A stretch of 64,000 bases of DNA from Diphasiastrum complanatum (lineage: Eukaryota; Streptophyta; Lycopodiopsida; Lycopodiales; Lycopodiaceae): contig CM055099.1 of NCBI GenBank assembly GCA_029204225.1, positions 62,604,642-62,668,641 on the forward strand, given 5' to 3'. The position numbers and the translations under genes are program-made. Position 1 is the first letter of the stretch. Every line of letters starts with the position of its first letter. This document shows, piece after piece, positions 23,358 to 35,158 of the stretch. The notes below the pieces were generated by a model. That model was given only the letters and a program-made list of their open reading frames with translations, did not search any database and had not been told where the DNA came from.

Positions 23358-24559
23358 TGTTGTAAAGCTACCTTTACAAGCTTTACTTCCGGCGCCATTG
23401 GCGCCAGCAGCGCCCCTGCTGCTCCCGGCGCCACTGTGACCAGAATCCAGTCGGCGCCAAGTTCCTATGGCTGAAAATCTTTGATCGGTTCTAGCGGAGT
23501 CCAGAGAGCTCAGATCGATGTGCAATCACCTCACACGATCTAGGCATGATTAAAGGAAGCCTGGGGATCAATAAAATCTAGAAAGAGAAAATGACTTTCT
23601 AGAAAGAGAAAATCCTAGAGAGAGAAAAAACGTGCTTTACCAGCTTAGGTAGAGTGCTTGGTATGAGGGGAGGTGCCGAATCACACCAATACTATAGGGG
23701 AGTGCGGGTTGCGACTCAGGGCGAGCTCCAACCAAGTCTCAGCCTCCCTTGCTGGAATGTTGTCATGGCTCTCGCCTTGGCATGCTAGCGCCCCGGAGAC
23801 TAGGGTCGGTCATACACTTGAAATGTAACCTTCTCAGATTTATCAATAAAGTGGGATTTTTCTCAAACTGACTCTGATTACCTTCTGGGTTTCAGTGTTC
23901 GGTAAAAGCGCCAGTTGTAAGGCCGCTTTCAAAATTTTTAACTTGGCACATAGCTGAGGGTCGTATCCCGGGACGCCAGCGGTATGCCGTCGGGACCATT
24001 CGGTCCGTGACGCCAGCGGTATGCTGTCGGGACCATTTGGTCCAGGAACTGGTTGTTTCCATATCTGTCGCGGCTTGTGGTTTTGAGTGTTCCTTGCATG
24101 AACGTGAATGGGTTAAGCTCTTGGGGAACGGGCTCTAACCTGTCGGCTGAGTTGGATGGCTTGCTTGGGTGGATGTTACCTGTTTATGGCTGTCCAGTCT
24201 GGCGTGGCGCCAGGTTGGCTTCCAGCGCTCGTGACGAAGCTTTCAGTTGGTTAAGTCTGATGTAAGTCAGACCGCTTGCTTGGAATGGATGTTACTCGTT
24301 TGTAACGAAGCTTCGAGTTGGTTAAGTTTGATGTATGTCGGGCGGCTTGCTTGGAGGGAAGTCACCCACGTCGGGACCTCCCGATCTGGCATGGCGCCAG
24401 GTTAGATCTCAATGTTGGTTTTCGGAACTTCAAGTTGGTTAAGTCTGATCGTTGTTGGCGAGTTGGCTGCTTGTATGTCAAGTGGGTTTGGATGGCAAGA
24501 GTTGAAGGCTGGGAAGCTAAGTCGTGGTTCCCGGCTCCCTTTGGGATGCCTGCGCTACA
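23358..24559 (+). repeat. right LTR of the LARD-like element
   Basis: 1202 bp, same ends as the left LTR, preceded by the polypurine tract and followed by the CTATG duplication. It has only four GGCGCC palindromes near its start. Confidence 0.93.
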
Positions 24560-24564
24560 CTATG

Positions 24565-25760
24565 CATAGATGCTACTTTTAGTTAGTTCCCTACTTTTCA
24601 TCTAACTCTACCACCACAAAATAGAGTACAAATGGTGTCTTTTTATAAAATGGGGAAGGCCCTTGCCCCAAAATCCTATTGGCTAATATTGACATTGATC
24701 CTATCCATTCATCTTGGACCCAACTTGATCCAAGGGTCCACAAAAAGTACATTGGAAATCACAAGATTCATGTGAGTCCAAAATTGGACCCAACTCTAAA
24801 AAAGTAAACTCTGACTAAGGGCCTCAAGTTTTATTTTTATTACAAAGGCCCAAGTCTATTTTATTTTATTTACAACTTAAGCTTGTGTGCTCATTGGGCC
24901 ATGGGCTTACACGCGCAGGATGCCATGCCCTCGCAACACATTTTATTGGTCGATTTTATTTATTTACAATTCGTCGTGAATACCCCCAACAAGAGATAAA
25001 GTGGGGCTTACTAAATTTAACACTCTCCCTTTAGCCCTAGTTTATTTTTATTACAAAGAGCTTTTCTCTAAAAAAAGACTTATATTTATCAACACTAAGC
25101 TTTAGTAAGTATGTCTACTAGTTGATCCTCTATTCTACAACGCACTACATCTATTTCATTAGAATGAAATGATATTTATCTTTATATGCTTCGTGCGTGC
25201 ATAAATACAAGATTCTTAGCTACCTGAATAACACTCTGGCTATCACACCTTATCACTGTAGGCCTACTCTACATGATGTGAATATCTTTCATCATCCTTC
25301 TTAGCCAAACTACCTCCTACATATTTGAACATAGGACTTTGTACTCCGCTTCGATGGCGGAGAGAACAACTGTATCCTATCTCTTATTGGACCAAGAAAA
25401 CACACCATTACCAACATGAAAAACATAACCTATAGTGGATCTTCTATCATCTATACCTACCCAATCTGAATCTATAAAGCCCTATAAAACTGGCAAAGCT
25501 TATCTCTCATATGGCAATCCATGGGTGAGTGTCCCCTTGATGTAACGAAGAATTCTCTTTGTTGCTTTCCAATGAATTTCCATAGGCGTAACCAAGGATT
25601 GACTTACTACACTTACAACATAGCTTATGTCAAGACGAGTAGTTGTGAGATAAATCAAAGAACCAACTAATTGAAAAAACAACGTAGCATAATAAGTATT
25701 ATGAGATTTCAATTTCAACAAGCATAATAATAATGCTTCTTGGTTTTATCAACCCATGGG
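24565..25760 (-). mobile_element. Ty1/copia element E, 3' part
   Basis: The minus strand of 25,750-25,100 encodes the end of a copia polyprotein: an RT/RNase H connection with LVGSLIYLTTTR and HWKATKRILRYIKGTL, then RNase H motifs including DSDWVG and AIEAEY. Next come the polypurine tract AAAGGGAGAG (25,032-25,023) and an LTR starting TGTTAAATTT at 25,022 that runs down to 24,560, where the LARD-like element interrupts. A TATA-like 'tataaaaaga' lies within it near 24,640. It is broken, and only the 3' part is present. Confidence 0.75.
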
Positions 25761-27640
25761 ATTAGCATAATTATAATGAATGCACATAATGTCAGATTCT
25801 TTTAGAAATAATAACCCCAATTGAAGAGAAACTCTAAAATCCAAGAGCAGATTGTTTGAGGTTACTAGAGCTAGTAGTTTAAGACACTATGGGGAAGAAA
25901 AAGCCTAAAGTATCTTCTATTCTTTTTAATTGCAAGTGAACCTTCTATCTTTTGCATTCGTCAAAATTAAGATCTTGGTTGTATGAATAGCTAGTTTTCA
26001 AGCCATACTCCCCATCAAGTATTTGCCAATGATATGCTTTTCTATGGAGCAATTGCTTATGAGTTTGAAGTATATTAAATCCCCACCCTTGCTTCATACT
26101 AATTATGCTTTGTTATGAACAGCAAGCCCCTTAAACTAGAACTCTGCAATGATTCAAAACTCTAAGTGGACAAATTTTTTTGTCCTATGTAGTGATTATT
26201 ATCAACAAGATTTTAATTCTAATCCAATGACTTGTTGCAGTAAATTAAATAGTCACAATTGCTATCACTGTCCCCATTATTTACAGTATCTTTTAAAGAT
26301 CCAATCAAAAATTGTAATAATGACATAAGGAATGATACCTTTGTGCATCGTCAAAAATGTACACTTGTTTCAATATTTTGATTTATTTTATTCTACAATG
26401 CAATCATAGTGCAGGTCCTTTCTGACAACTCAATGATCCAGGCCTCCATTCTTCCTTTTTTGACAATATTGGCAAAACTTCATCCTTATACCTCCAAACT
26501 CTGCTTAATTACTTCTTAATCATCAGCCACATCTTAGAAGCCCGTTCCGACCAAAATGGAATGCAACGTTCCGTTCCGTACGTTGCGGAACATTCCTGGT
26601 CGGAACAAAATTCATAAAAATTTAATTATTTTAATTATTTAATGAATTAAATCCTTTGTAAAGAAAACGTATTTTTTTTTATTTTTTTTTAAGGGCATCG
26701 TTCCGGAACGGGCAACTAAGAGCCACATACAATGTCAAGGCATCTGATAACCTGAATGGCATACTTTTTCTATATGAATTTCATTTCTAATAGTCAACAT
26801 GCATGTAAATTACCATTATAGTTAGGCACATTCATGATTGGTAAAAACAGGGTACTATAACCAATATTTCCAACCAAGATGGGTATAGCATTGCTGCCTA
26901 CAAAATTATCACAAAGGCACTTCCAAATATAAACATGTTCAAATCTTTGACACCGGCTATTTTCTGCATAGAAATGACTAAATGATCACTCGTTGATTTT
27001 TTTTAGGTTGCCTGGAATCCGTCTTCCTAACTGTTCTTGGAGAAATTAACAATCCAAATGGTCTTTCAACATTGGTGAGAACTATCCTCGAATACGTGGT
27101 GGATTGGTGAAGACTTCCAGGAGTTTCCTTCCAATCAGTTACAAATGAGGACATACAACAGAAAAAGAAACCAATTCTGGCAACTGCAGAATTTTACATT
27201 GGAATATTTTGCTAGCAAAAGATCAAAACCTCTTTCATTTTACTCTACCTCAAAATTTTATTGTGAACAGAGTAAATGCAGTCCCATTGTATTTTTTACA
27301 TTCTACAAGTTTTGTAGTACCTATCTTACCGTTAAAATACTAAGCTTTTTGAGACCAAGCATTTGCATAGGCATTATGTTTTGTTTAAAAGACAAAGTTA
27401 AAATGATCCTGTACAAATAACAGCATTTGCCTTTATGAGAATTCCCTGCCACACTGTATATCTTGAAAGAAGGGCCTTAAGGCTTTTTCACCACTAGCTT
27501 GTTGGAGCTATTTAGAGCTGGAATGAAACACTCAATTTACATCTACTTGTCATCATCAAAAATTGTACACAAGACTCAACTGATTACAAAGATTTCGTTC
27601 AGTCCTACCCTCATGCAAAAGATTATGGGAAATTTGAAGG
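25761..27640. other. gene-free spacer with a MITE-like piece
   Basis: Apart from the small terminal-inverted-repeat piece at 26,540-26,713 I see no gene or RNA. The plus-strand open frame at 27,145-27,420 has an AT-driven composition and no recognisable motif. Confidence 0.4.
26540..26713. mobile_element. MITE-like element with GCCCGTTCCG inverted ends
   Basis: The 174-bp piece begins GCCCGTTCCG and ends with its exact inverse CGGAACGGGC. 'gttccg' words recur inside, next to an AT-rich middle. This is typical of a small non-autonomous DNA transposon. No certain target duplication is visible, so the superfamily is open. Confidence 0.5.
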
Positions 27641-27903
27641 GCCATGCATGAATTCCAAAAGTAAGATACCTTTGGGTGTCCTCTGTCCTGTCCACCTTTC
27701 AGCAGAAAAAGCTGTGAAGGCATTCAGAACAGTCATGCAATTGCATGCCTTAAATGGAAGTATGGGGAAGGTTTTGGACATATATGCAGTGCAAGCTCTT
27801 GGTCTTCAAAGTATGAAGCTTGTTTATCATGAAAGAGGATGATGATTCGTGATCTCTAATCTGTGAACTGACAAAAACAGCTCAGTAGCTTTGAACCAGA
27901 AAG

Positions 27904-30900
27904 TCACCATCCCGATTGGCAAAGGCCACGCCTGTAGAGATATCCTACAATAACCACACCAAACATCAGAAAAGTTCCAGTCCTACACATGTTTGATGGT
28001 ATCACGGAGGACTCACTTTTCCCATGTGTAATACTTCCACTGTTGCACTCAAGCTGTGAATCAATATCAGAAGATTTGTCTAGTTTTTTTGTCATTATTG
28101 AATCTCTTCTTGTGGATGCCAACACTTCCTTGAGATTGACACGCATTTTGATTGGACACCCTTGTTTGTTCTCCATGGCTCTATCCCCCCATGCTTCTGG
28201 AGAGGATAATTCCTGCTCAACAGAGGCACAAAGCCTGCAATTACACTTGGTACTCTGCGAAGCTGAGGAAACATTCTGCTTCAACATGCTACCTTCATGG
28301 ATATCTTTTGACTCCATACTAACCTCACTGCTCACTTTACCTAAACTTTCAGAGGAATGTAAGTGATCGGAATAAAAATAAGTCCTCTGACAGTCTCTCC
28401 TGGATTGGTTTGAACACTTCAAAAGCTTTATCATTCCTCTTGTTTCTGGATCAAATATGCTAACTGAACCCCGTGTATGCTTTTCAGGCTCATCTGCTGT
28501 GCATTCAAAAAACCTTTTGCTTTCAAACCTCAAGTATCTACAAGAGGGTAAACTTCTTTGACCACTGCAATCTGTCTTTGTTGCCAAAGAATCCTCTCCT
28601 GAAGCAAGTCTTCATTAGGTTAGACACCAAAAGATTGGCAATAGCCCTAACATGATGATACATTTGTTTATTCTTGGAGAAGATCACAAAACAGATTGAT
28701 TTTGAGAGCTTTGTGCACTTAAACTGTGTGAAATGTATGTAGCTTGAATTGTTTGATTAGTTAGAATTTTGAATGTCGTTTTGAGTTAAAGGTTTACAGG
28801 TACGGTCATTTTAGAGGGAACACAACCCCAGCGGCTATGACCCCGGGGGCATGTAATGTGAAACAGGTACAAATGTGTGTCAAGCAAAGAGGCTACATAC
28901 TTCTCAGCTTTTTTGTTTAATTTATATTATCTTGTCACTGTTTTCGACATTGATTGCCCTTCTCATACTGATTGTTCTAGCACATTCCAAATATCTTTGG
29001 GATCAATGATGAAGGGAGATGTGTGGGCCCATATTCTATATTGGGTCAAAAGCCATTGACTTTAATCCATTAATAGTTGAAGAGCAATTACAAATCAAAA
29101 AGGTGAATTGAACTGCCTAAAAGCATTCACATATTTGCTGGTTCGAGAACTAACTGAATCACAGGCGCGAGAGAAAAGATAGGATCTTGCAAATAACACA
29201 GCTCATGATTACTCATGTTCAAGGACGTACGTGGTTTGTGCAAGCATCTTGCAGCATGGGAGCTGACATGATGTTGATGGCAGACGTAAGATTAATCACG
29301 AAACTGGAAGGACCCAACTACCCTGCTTGGAGCTAGAAGATGAAGATGGTATTGAAAGAGAGAGGGATGAGGGGAGTAGTAGAAAGATCAGAGATCATGG
29401 AGGGAGACGAGGGGCAGCCCAAAGATCTTGCCAGGCTGAATTTGTTCTTGGAAAGGAACTTAAGGTTTACATTGAGAGAACAATAAGGAGCCACCACCTC
29501 AAGTTGGAAAAGAGAACTCGATGAAGGATGTAGCACCCCTCCAATTGACGAAACAAGATGAAAAATGTAAGGAAAATTAATACACCTATGGGGTCAGGAA
29601 AGACCGAGATTGCAGGTGAAAAATGTAAGGAAAATTAATACACCTTGGGATACTTTCTCAACTCGTAGTGAATGACATCAACATAAGTTAACTAAGTGGT
29701 ACACGAAACTTATGGATGACAACGAAAGGTGAAGTAGCCAAGCCTAGCAAAGAGGAAGACTTACGATAATCTACACGAGCAAAGGAGCTTGATAAATTCC
29801 AGGTAAGTCTTATGCACATGAGTGATATCATTCAATCCAAGGAGCCTTCTTGCTATGAAAAAGCCAAGGATAATGAGATTTGGCAAAAGGCAATGCAGGA
29901 AGGACATAAACTCCATCAAGTGCCATAATATGTGGGAGGTAGTTGACCTTCATTAAGAGTAAGAAGCCCTTTGGCAAAAAATCGTGCCCACAACTAAGTA
30001 CAATCTAGATGGAACCTTTGTCAAGCCAAGACAAGGTTTGTTATGAAGAAATATGCACATAATAAGGGTGTGGACTACAAGGAGACATTTGCTCCTCTAG
30101 TAAAGTGGACTACCCTATGCATGATCATCTCATTGGTAACTGTGTTTGATAGAGCCTACACCAAATGGACGTATCGTTAACCTGTTTGAATGGAGAACTT
30201 GAAGAGGAAGTCTACATGCAACAACTAAGTCCGTTTATTGTGCAAGGCCAAAAGGACAAGGTATGTTGATTGAAGAAAGCTTCATACGTATTGAAGCAAG
30301 CACCTCATGGTAAAATCATTTTGAGGAGTATCTTTTATCTAGGGGCTTGATATGTACTTCTTCAGCCTCCAGCATTTACTATTTAATTCTAGTATCACTC
30401 TAGTTGTATTCTCTTCTTTGGATCAAAGCCCGTACTACAATCGATTACTCACTTGGTAGTAGATCCATGACCCTTTCTAACCCTCATAAGTGCAAGACAC
30501 AAGGGGGTATAGAAAAGAGACTACATTTTTTTGGCACCATTGTCGGGGAGGTGCTGGTAGAACCAATTGAAAGTGAACTTTTTACAAAAATTTTGGTTCC
30601 TTTTGTGATTCCTTTTTCTAATTGCATTGGTATGGAAAGTGTCAAACCCATCCAAGATTATTTTCTCTCATCAAGAAAATCACAAAAAAGTACACATTCT
30701 GCATTTTCCAACCAAAACTATTTTTGGAAGCCTACTTCATTTTCTCTGCCTTCTGTGACAAATTTTGCTTGCTACTATGCAGAGCTTACTCTATAATCCT
30801 ACCAGTCGGCGAGTAAAAATTGTCTTACTCAAACCTTTTACTCACCTACTTAAGCATCTCTAAAACTACTCAGTAATTATTTTAAATATTTCAGAGTATT

Positions 30901-33900
30901 CCTACATCATGGATCATTATTGATGTCTGCCAAACCAATGAGTTAAATTATCTTTTGTTCAGCTATTTGAACTTCTTTTTCATCATTTGAAATCAATATC
31001 TCTTAATTTGTAGAGGGTAGTCTAGACTTGCTGTCAATACAATACCCTTATCTGATTGTTATCTACCTCTGCAAGGAACATCAACTAGAATCAATTTCTA
31101 CTCGTCAATTGCATACTTTTACTCGCACACCCATTTGAAAGACATTTTTCATTTCAAAAAGGTACTCTAAACATTGATACAAGCACAAGATGAGCTTGCA
31201 TTGATATGGCTTTTCAAGGGAAAAAATAATGATGACACCTAAAAAAAGGCAAAGTAGTCAAAACTACTAGAGGGATGCCAAGAAGAAGCCATGGTGTAAA
31301 TGCTTCAAGCAAAAACTAGAGGTCAGATGCTACTATTGTGATGAATTGGGCCACTATGTAAGGAATCAACCAAAAGGTAGAGGATAACAAGAAAAAGGTT
31401 CGTGCTAGAGCAAAAAATCCACATCTCGAGAAAGAGCATGATTGTGCCAATAGGCTCTCAAGTGAAAGGATGTAGCTACCCAAGCATCCCAACTCAGCTA
31501 CCACTTCCCACATTACAACCAACAAAAGAGCATTTATCACTTATAAGCTTATGATTGGGAGGGAAGCGATAATAAGGGACAAATGGAAGAATGCACATGT
31601 AGGGAAAGGACTCAATGTGCCTACAACTAGGAACAGGCAAGGCTGCTATTTCAAGGGAAGTGCTCCATGTACCAGACTTAGCCAAGAACCTCATCTCAGT
31701 GAGCTATGTTGCAGGTCTTGGCCTTAAGGTCAGATTTGGGATTTGTCATACAAAGCAATAGAATACATGGCCATAGTAAATCAGAATGGGAGGGCTCTAC
31801 CAAGTCCAAGGGCGGACATAACCAATCTGTTGCATGTGTTGCCTCAACTTCATCAAGCAAGAATGCTCTGTGGCATAAGAGAATGGCACATCTCAGGGTG
31901 GGCAATTTGCTTAGACTTGACAAATATTGCTTGTTAAGGGGTTTTGATTTTTGAACAAATGAGGACCATGAGAGATGTGATGCTTGCATCTATGGTAAAC
32001 AATTTTGAATGCAACACTAAGATCGTCGAACTTACCCACAATGATGTGTGTGGGCCTATGGAGGTAACCTCACTTAGTGACTCAAGGTATTTTGTAGGTT
32101 TCGTTGATGATTACACACAAAAGGGGCATATCAAATTGCTTAAACAAAAAAGTCAAGTTTTGCAAAGTTTCAAACAGTTCAAGCAATTAGGCATAAGTAC
32201 AAATTCGGCAAAAGATTAAAAGGTTGCATTCAAACAATGGGGCTGAGTAGACGAGGAAAGAGTTTAATCAGTTATTTGCAAATAACAAGATAAAAAGAAA
32301 ATTCACAATTCCTTACACTCGTCAACAAAATGGGTGGTCGAAAGGAGGGATAGGATCATGACAAAGATGGTCTGATGCATGTAACCTAACTTTTTTGGGC
32401 AGAAACGATTGGTACAACAATCTATGTGATCAACTAATGACCAACTAGAGCAATTCGTGGGCAGGCAACCAATGAGTTATGGATTGGAGTAAGCCAACAA
32501 ACAGTAGAACATTTGAAGGTTTTTGGGTGCATTGAATACACCCATGGGCCATGAGAGGACAAAAGAAGTTGGATGGGGAATTCAATGCATGTTTATTGAG
32601 GTATCCAAAAACCTAGAAAGGATACAAATCGTATGATCCGGCCGGTAAGAAATTCATCACAACTAGGAATCTAATATTTGATGAGAAGTGCAAAGTAGAT
32701 TTTTCTTTTGGTGGGGGGGGGATGGGGGTTATCAACGTAGGTTGATGTGTTGGGGACACCAACCTTGGTAATTACAAAAAATCCAATTGAGATATCGAAT
32801 TCATTTATTCTGTAGACAAGGGAACAAGTGTCTCCGAAAGAGGAAGAGGAGTACCAAAACGATGAGCAACCAGAAGTAACCAAAGAAACAATAAAGGAGG
32901 AGCTCGGCACTAGAAGGTCAGCTCAATCCAAGAGGGGAACAAAAAGGTCGTTTGCATGATCTTCATGATACCTTGTCACTGTTTTGAAGTCAGTGATTTT
33001 TGTTTAATGTTGTGTTATCTTGTCACTGCTTTCGAGTTACATTCTGTGAATGCTTTTAGGCAGCTCAATTCATCTTCTCTTCAATTGTTAAGAAATTCAT
33101 GTGCAATGGCTTTTAACCCAACAGACTGACTCTGTTTCATCCATTGTAATGATTCACATATCTAACTGCATTCTGATCTAGAAAACTATCAACAACAAGG
33201 TTATTTGAGCCCCTTCGAATTGCATCGAAAGAATTCTTACTGTAGAATTGCTGCCGGTCTGGATCTAGATGTATCTTCCTCTTTATATGTTCTGTAAGAA
33301 CGCTGATGCTACTGAATTCGTCCTGTTGACTCGTTGAAGATCTGATATCAAGACTTTTATGGCAGCAAGCGCAATCGAAATCACAGAATGAAATGTTTTT
33401 TTCAGAACATTCGACGCAACTTTCCCAGTCAAGTGAATCTTCTGAGGCATCGACCGCATCCAGTCTTGTGTTTTCATTTCCCACATGAAATTCTACGTGT
33501 TGTACGTCTCCATCTAAAACCCTATTAAACCGCGCGTTCTTAAGCGGTGCACTCTTTCTATTGACAAGAAAACACTCAGATGCGCGTCCCGGAGTGCTGT
33601 AACGTTGGAAATCCAAATGAGAAACCATTTGAGAAGATCCTACAAAATCAGGTTCTGTGCCACTATCTCCTAAAAGTATCCACGTCACAGAAGCAACTGT
33701 TGGTCCAGAAAGTGCTTGAGTTTCTTGCGAAGCTCTTATATCTTCAGACACCATTTCAGATCCACCAGAATCTGATCCAGCAGTCAGCAGTCCCCTTGGT
33801 TTCAACTTCCTTCGATCTCTGATAGCTCCCATGACATGCCCTGCCCCCAGGCATGCTTCCGCATGCTCAGTAACCTCCCTCAAGGATCTTTCAACAAAAT

Positions 33901-34237
33901 CTGGAGACACTGAAAGCTGCGCTGGAGGCGGATCAAGGCAAGCATCAATCGGCTGCTCAATAACTGCCTGTCCGTACCTCTGCAGATGCTCTCGCTCCAA
34001 GGACGTACAGAGCGCTGAATTGCTAACCTTCTTTGTTACATTATGTTTGATCTGAGAGCTGGATCCAACAATTTTATTAGGGTTTGACAGAATAAGCGGA
34101 ATTGGAGCAGGATGCGAAGAAATGTTGGAATGCCTGTGCTCCCCAAACCGCCTGAAGTCACGATTCCTTAGAATTCCTGGCTGATCTTCCTGCACCTGCA
34201 GCCACCATGGCGCTTTGTTTTCTTTTTCCGATGTCAT
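27904..34237 (-). CDS. 563-aa uncharacterised protein with C-terminal membrane anchor, two exons
   Basis: Reconstructed from two minus-strand exons. Exon 1 is 34,237-33,241 (start ATGACATCGG) and exon 2 is 28,598-27,904 (stop TGA). The donor is CTACA|GTAAGA and the acceptor GCTTCAG|GAGA. Exon 1 leaves one base and exon 2 supplies two, so the phases match exactly and codon 333 becomes Arg. The protein is hydrophilic and Ser-rich, with an ENKAPWW start, a VERSLREVTEHAEACLGAGH helix (about residues 112-131) and a Cys-rich patch near 280-293 (CVEC, CDCACC-like). It ends in one hydrophobic segment (about 541-555) followed by YRRG and a short tail, as in tail-anchored membrane proteins. I do not recognise the family. 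No clear break is seen. Further small exons inside the 4.6-kb intron cannot be excluded. Confidence 0.72.
28880..33125 (+). mobile_element. copia/gypsy fossil mosaic inside the host intron
   Basis: Plus-strand Ty1/copia pieces fill the intron, opposite to the host gene. A gag-like start (KLEGPNYPAW) is near 29,307. An RT segment (KAMQE; YKETFAPLVKW) is at about 29,860-30,110. Zinc-knuckle, protease and GAG-pre-integrase parts (ALWHKRMAHL) occupy about 31,280-31,940, and an integrase core (VCGPMEV, YFVGFVDDY) about 32,030-32,120. Between them, near 30,360-31,150, lies a gypsy piece with a primer site at 30,532-30,549. Flanking blocks sharing 'ttatcttgtcactg' (about 28,926 and 33,017) may be old LTR pieces. 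It is heavily broken and old; the part order suggests more than one insertion. Confidence 0.7.
30532..30549 (+). other. primer binding site, tRNA-Asp type, degenerate
   Basis: TGGCACCATTGTCGGGGA differs at three positions from the plant gypsy signature. It shows that a gypsy LTR end is nested in the copia mosaic of the intron. Confidence 0.6.
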
Positions 34238-34316
34238 GCGCTGAATGTTGATGCATCAGAAGCCAAAATCCTTCAGAGCTACACCGAATTCAATTATAAC
34301 AAACACCGCAACTCAA

Positions 34317-34471
34317 AATTCTTCCGTACTGCTAAGAATTCTTCACTCTGATCCAAAATTTTCCTGTACTTTTTGATACAAATATTTGTCAAAATCTTTC
34401 CGTACTGCTAGGAATTCTTTACTCTTGATCCAAAAATTTCCTGTACTTTTTTTTATACAAATATTTGTCAA
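34317..34471. repeat. tandem duplication upstream of the 563-aa gene
   Basis: Two copies of about 76 bp (34,317-34,391 and 34,395-34,471) share 'ttccgtactgcta', 'cctgtacttttt' and 'atacaaatatttgtca'. They lie 80-235 bases upstream of the start codon and so may be within the promoter or 5' leader. Confidence 0.75.
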
Positions 34472-34699
34472 GTTCAAAACCCCTTTAGAACCTCCCTCCT
34501 TAGCTATCCAATGGAGCTAGTAAGTGCAAGGAATACTATGACTCAATTTTATGCAGTCTATGACACCACCATTTCTTCAAGATATTGTCATATATTCTCA
34601 CCCTTAGGAATTTCGAAACCCACCCATCAGTCTAGTTTAAATTGAGCTAGTCTAGTTTAAATTGAGCTCCCTTCTAGATTCATGCTTACCCAAGGGTAT

Positions 34700-34990
34700 G
34701 AGACTCTCTAGTGTACACACTTAGCCTTTCACCCTATATGTGAAGGGTGAGGAGAGTGTGCTTCTGATGTGTGCAAGTTTGAGGCTTGCAATAAAGGGTC
34801 TGAGACTCTCTTGTGCACACACATAGCCTTTCACCCTATATGTGAAGGGTGAGGAGAGTGTTTCTGATGTGTTAATATGCAAGTTTGAGGCTTGCAATAC
34901 CAATAACCTCTCTATGTACACCCAAGTTTGAACTCTTCAACCTATACGTGAAGGCGGCCCAAGGGTGATTAGAGTGTGCTTCTACTCTAT
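34700..34990. repeat. about 100-bp tandem repeat with hairpin core, two and a half copies
   Basis: Copies start near 34,702, 34,802 and (weaker) 34,925. Each contains 'ttcaccctatatgtgaagg', whose arms TTCACCCT and AGGGTGA can pair, then 'gaggagagtg' and 'caagtttgaggcttgcaat'. Copies one and two are nearly identical; the third is diverged. No gene is present in 34.5-35.1 kb. Confidence 0.75.
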
Positions 34991-35158
34991 TAAACATGCA
35001 AGGTTAAGGTTGCATAACCCTTAACTCTTCTCTTGGGTTCTTTATTAACTATGGGATACAGTTCACAATTATCTTTGTTTTGTTTCAAGGATGCCACGTG
35101 CATTTGCCACATCTCTAATAGCATTTTTATTTTTTTATTTTTTAAAAGAGACACATAC

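Larger units (their letters stand above)
19789..24564 (+). mobile_element. complete non-coding LTR element (LARD-like), with target duplication
   Basis: Two long direct repeats (19,794-21,019 and 23,358-24,559) both start TGTTGTAAAGC and end GCGCTACA. They are flanked by the identical 5-mer CTATG (19,789-19,793 and 24,560-24,564), a target-site duplication. The left repeat is followed by TGGTATCAGAGC (21,022-21,033), the tRNA-iMet primer site typical of Ty1/copia. The right repeat is preceded by a purine tract ending 'aaaggtggggtgga' (to 23,357). The 2.3-kb interior shows no gag, protease, integrase or RT, so the element is non-autonomous. The repeats differ by about ten substitutions by eye plus a few block gains and losses, so insertion is recent. 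It looks structurally whole. Confidence 0.93.

Noticed and set aside
27145-27842. Plus-strand frames of 91 and 64 codons downstream of the 563-aa gene
   Set aside because: AT-driven or without motif, and no sign of splice or promoter context.
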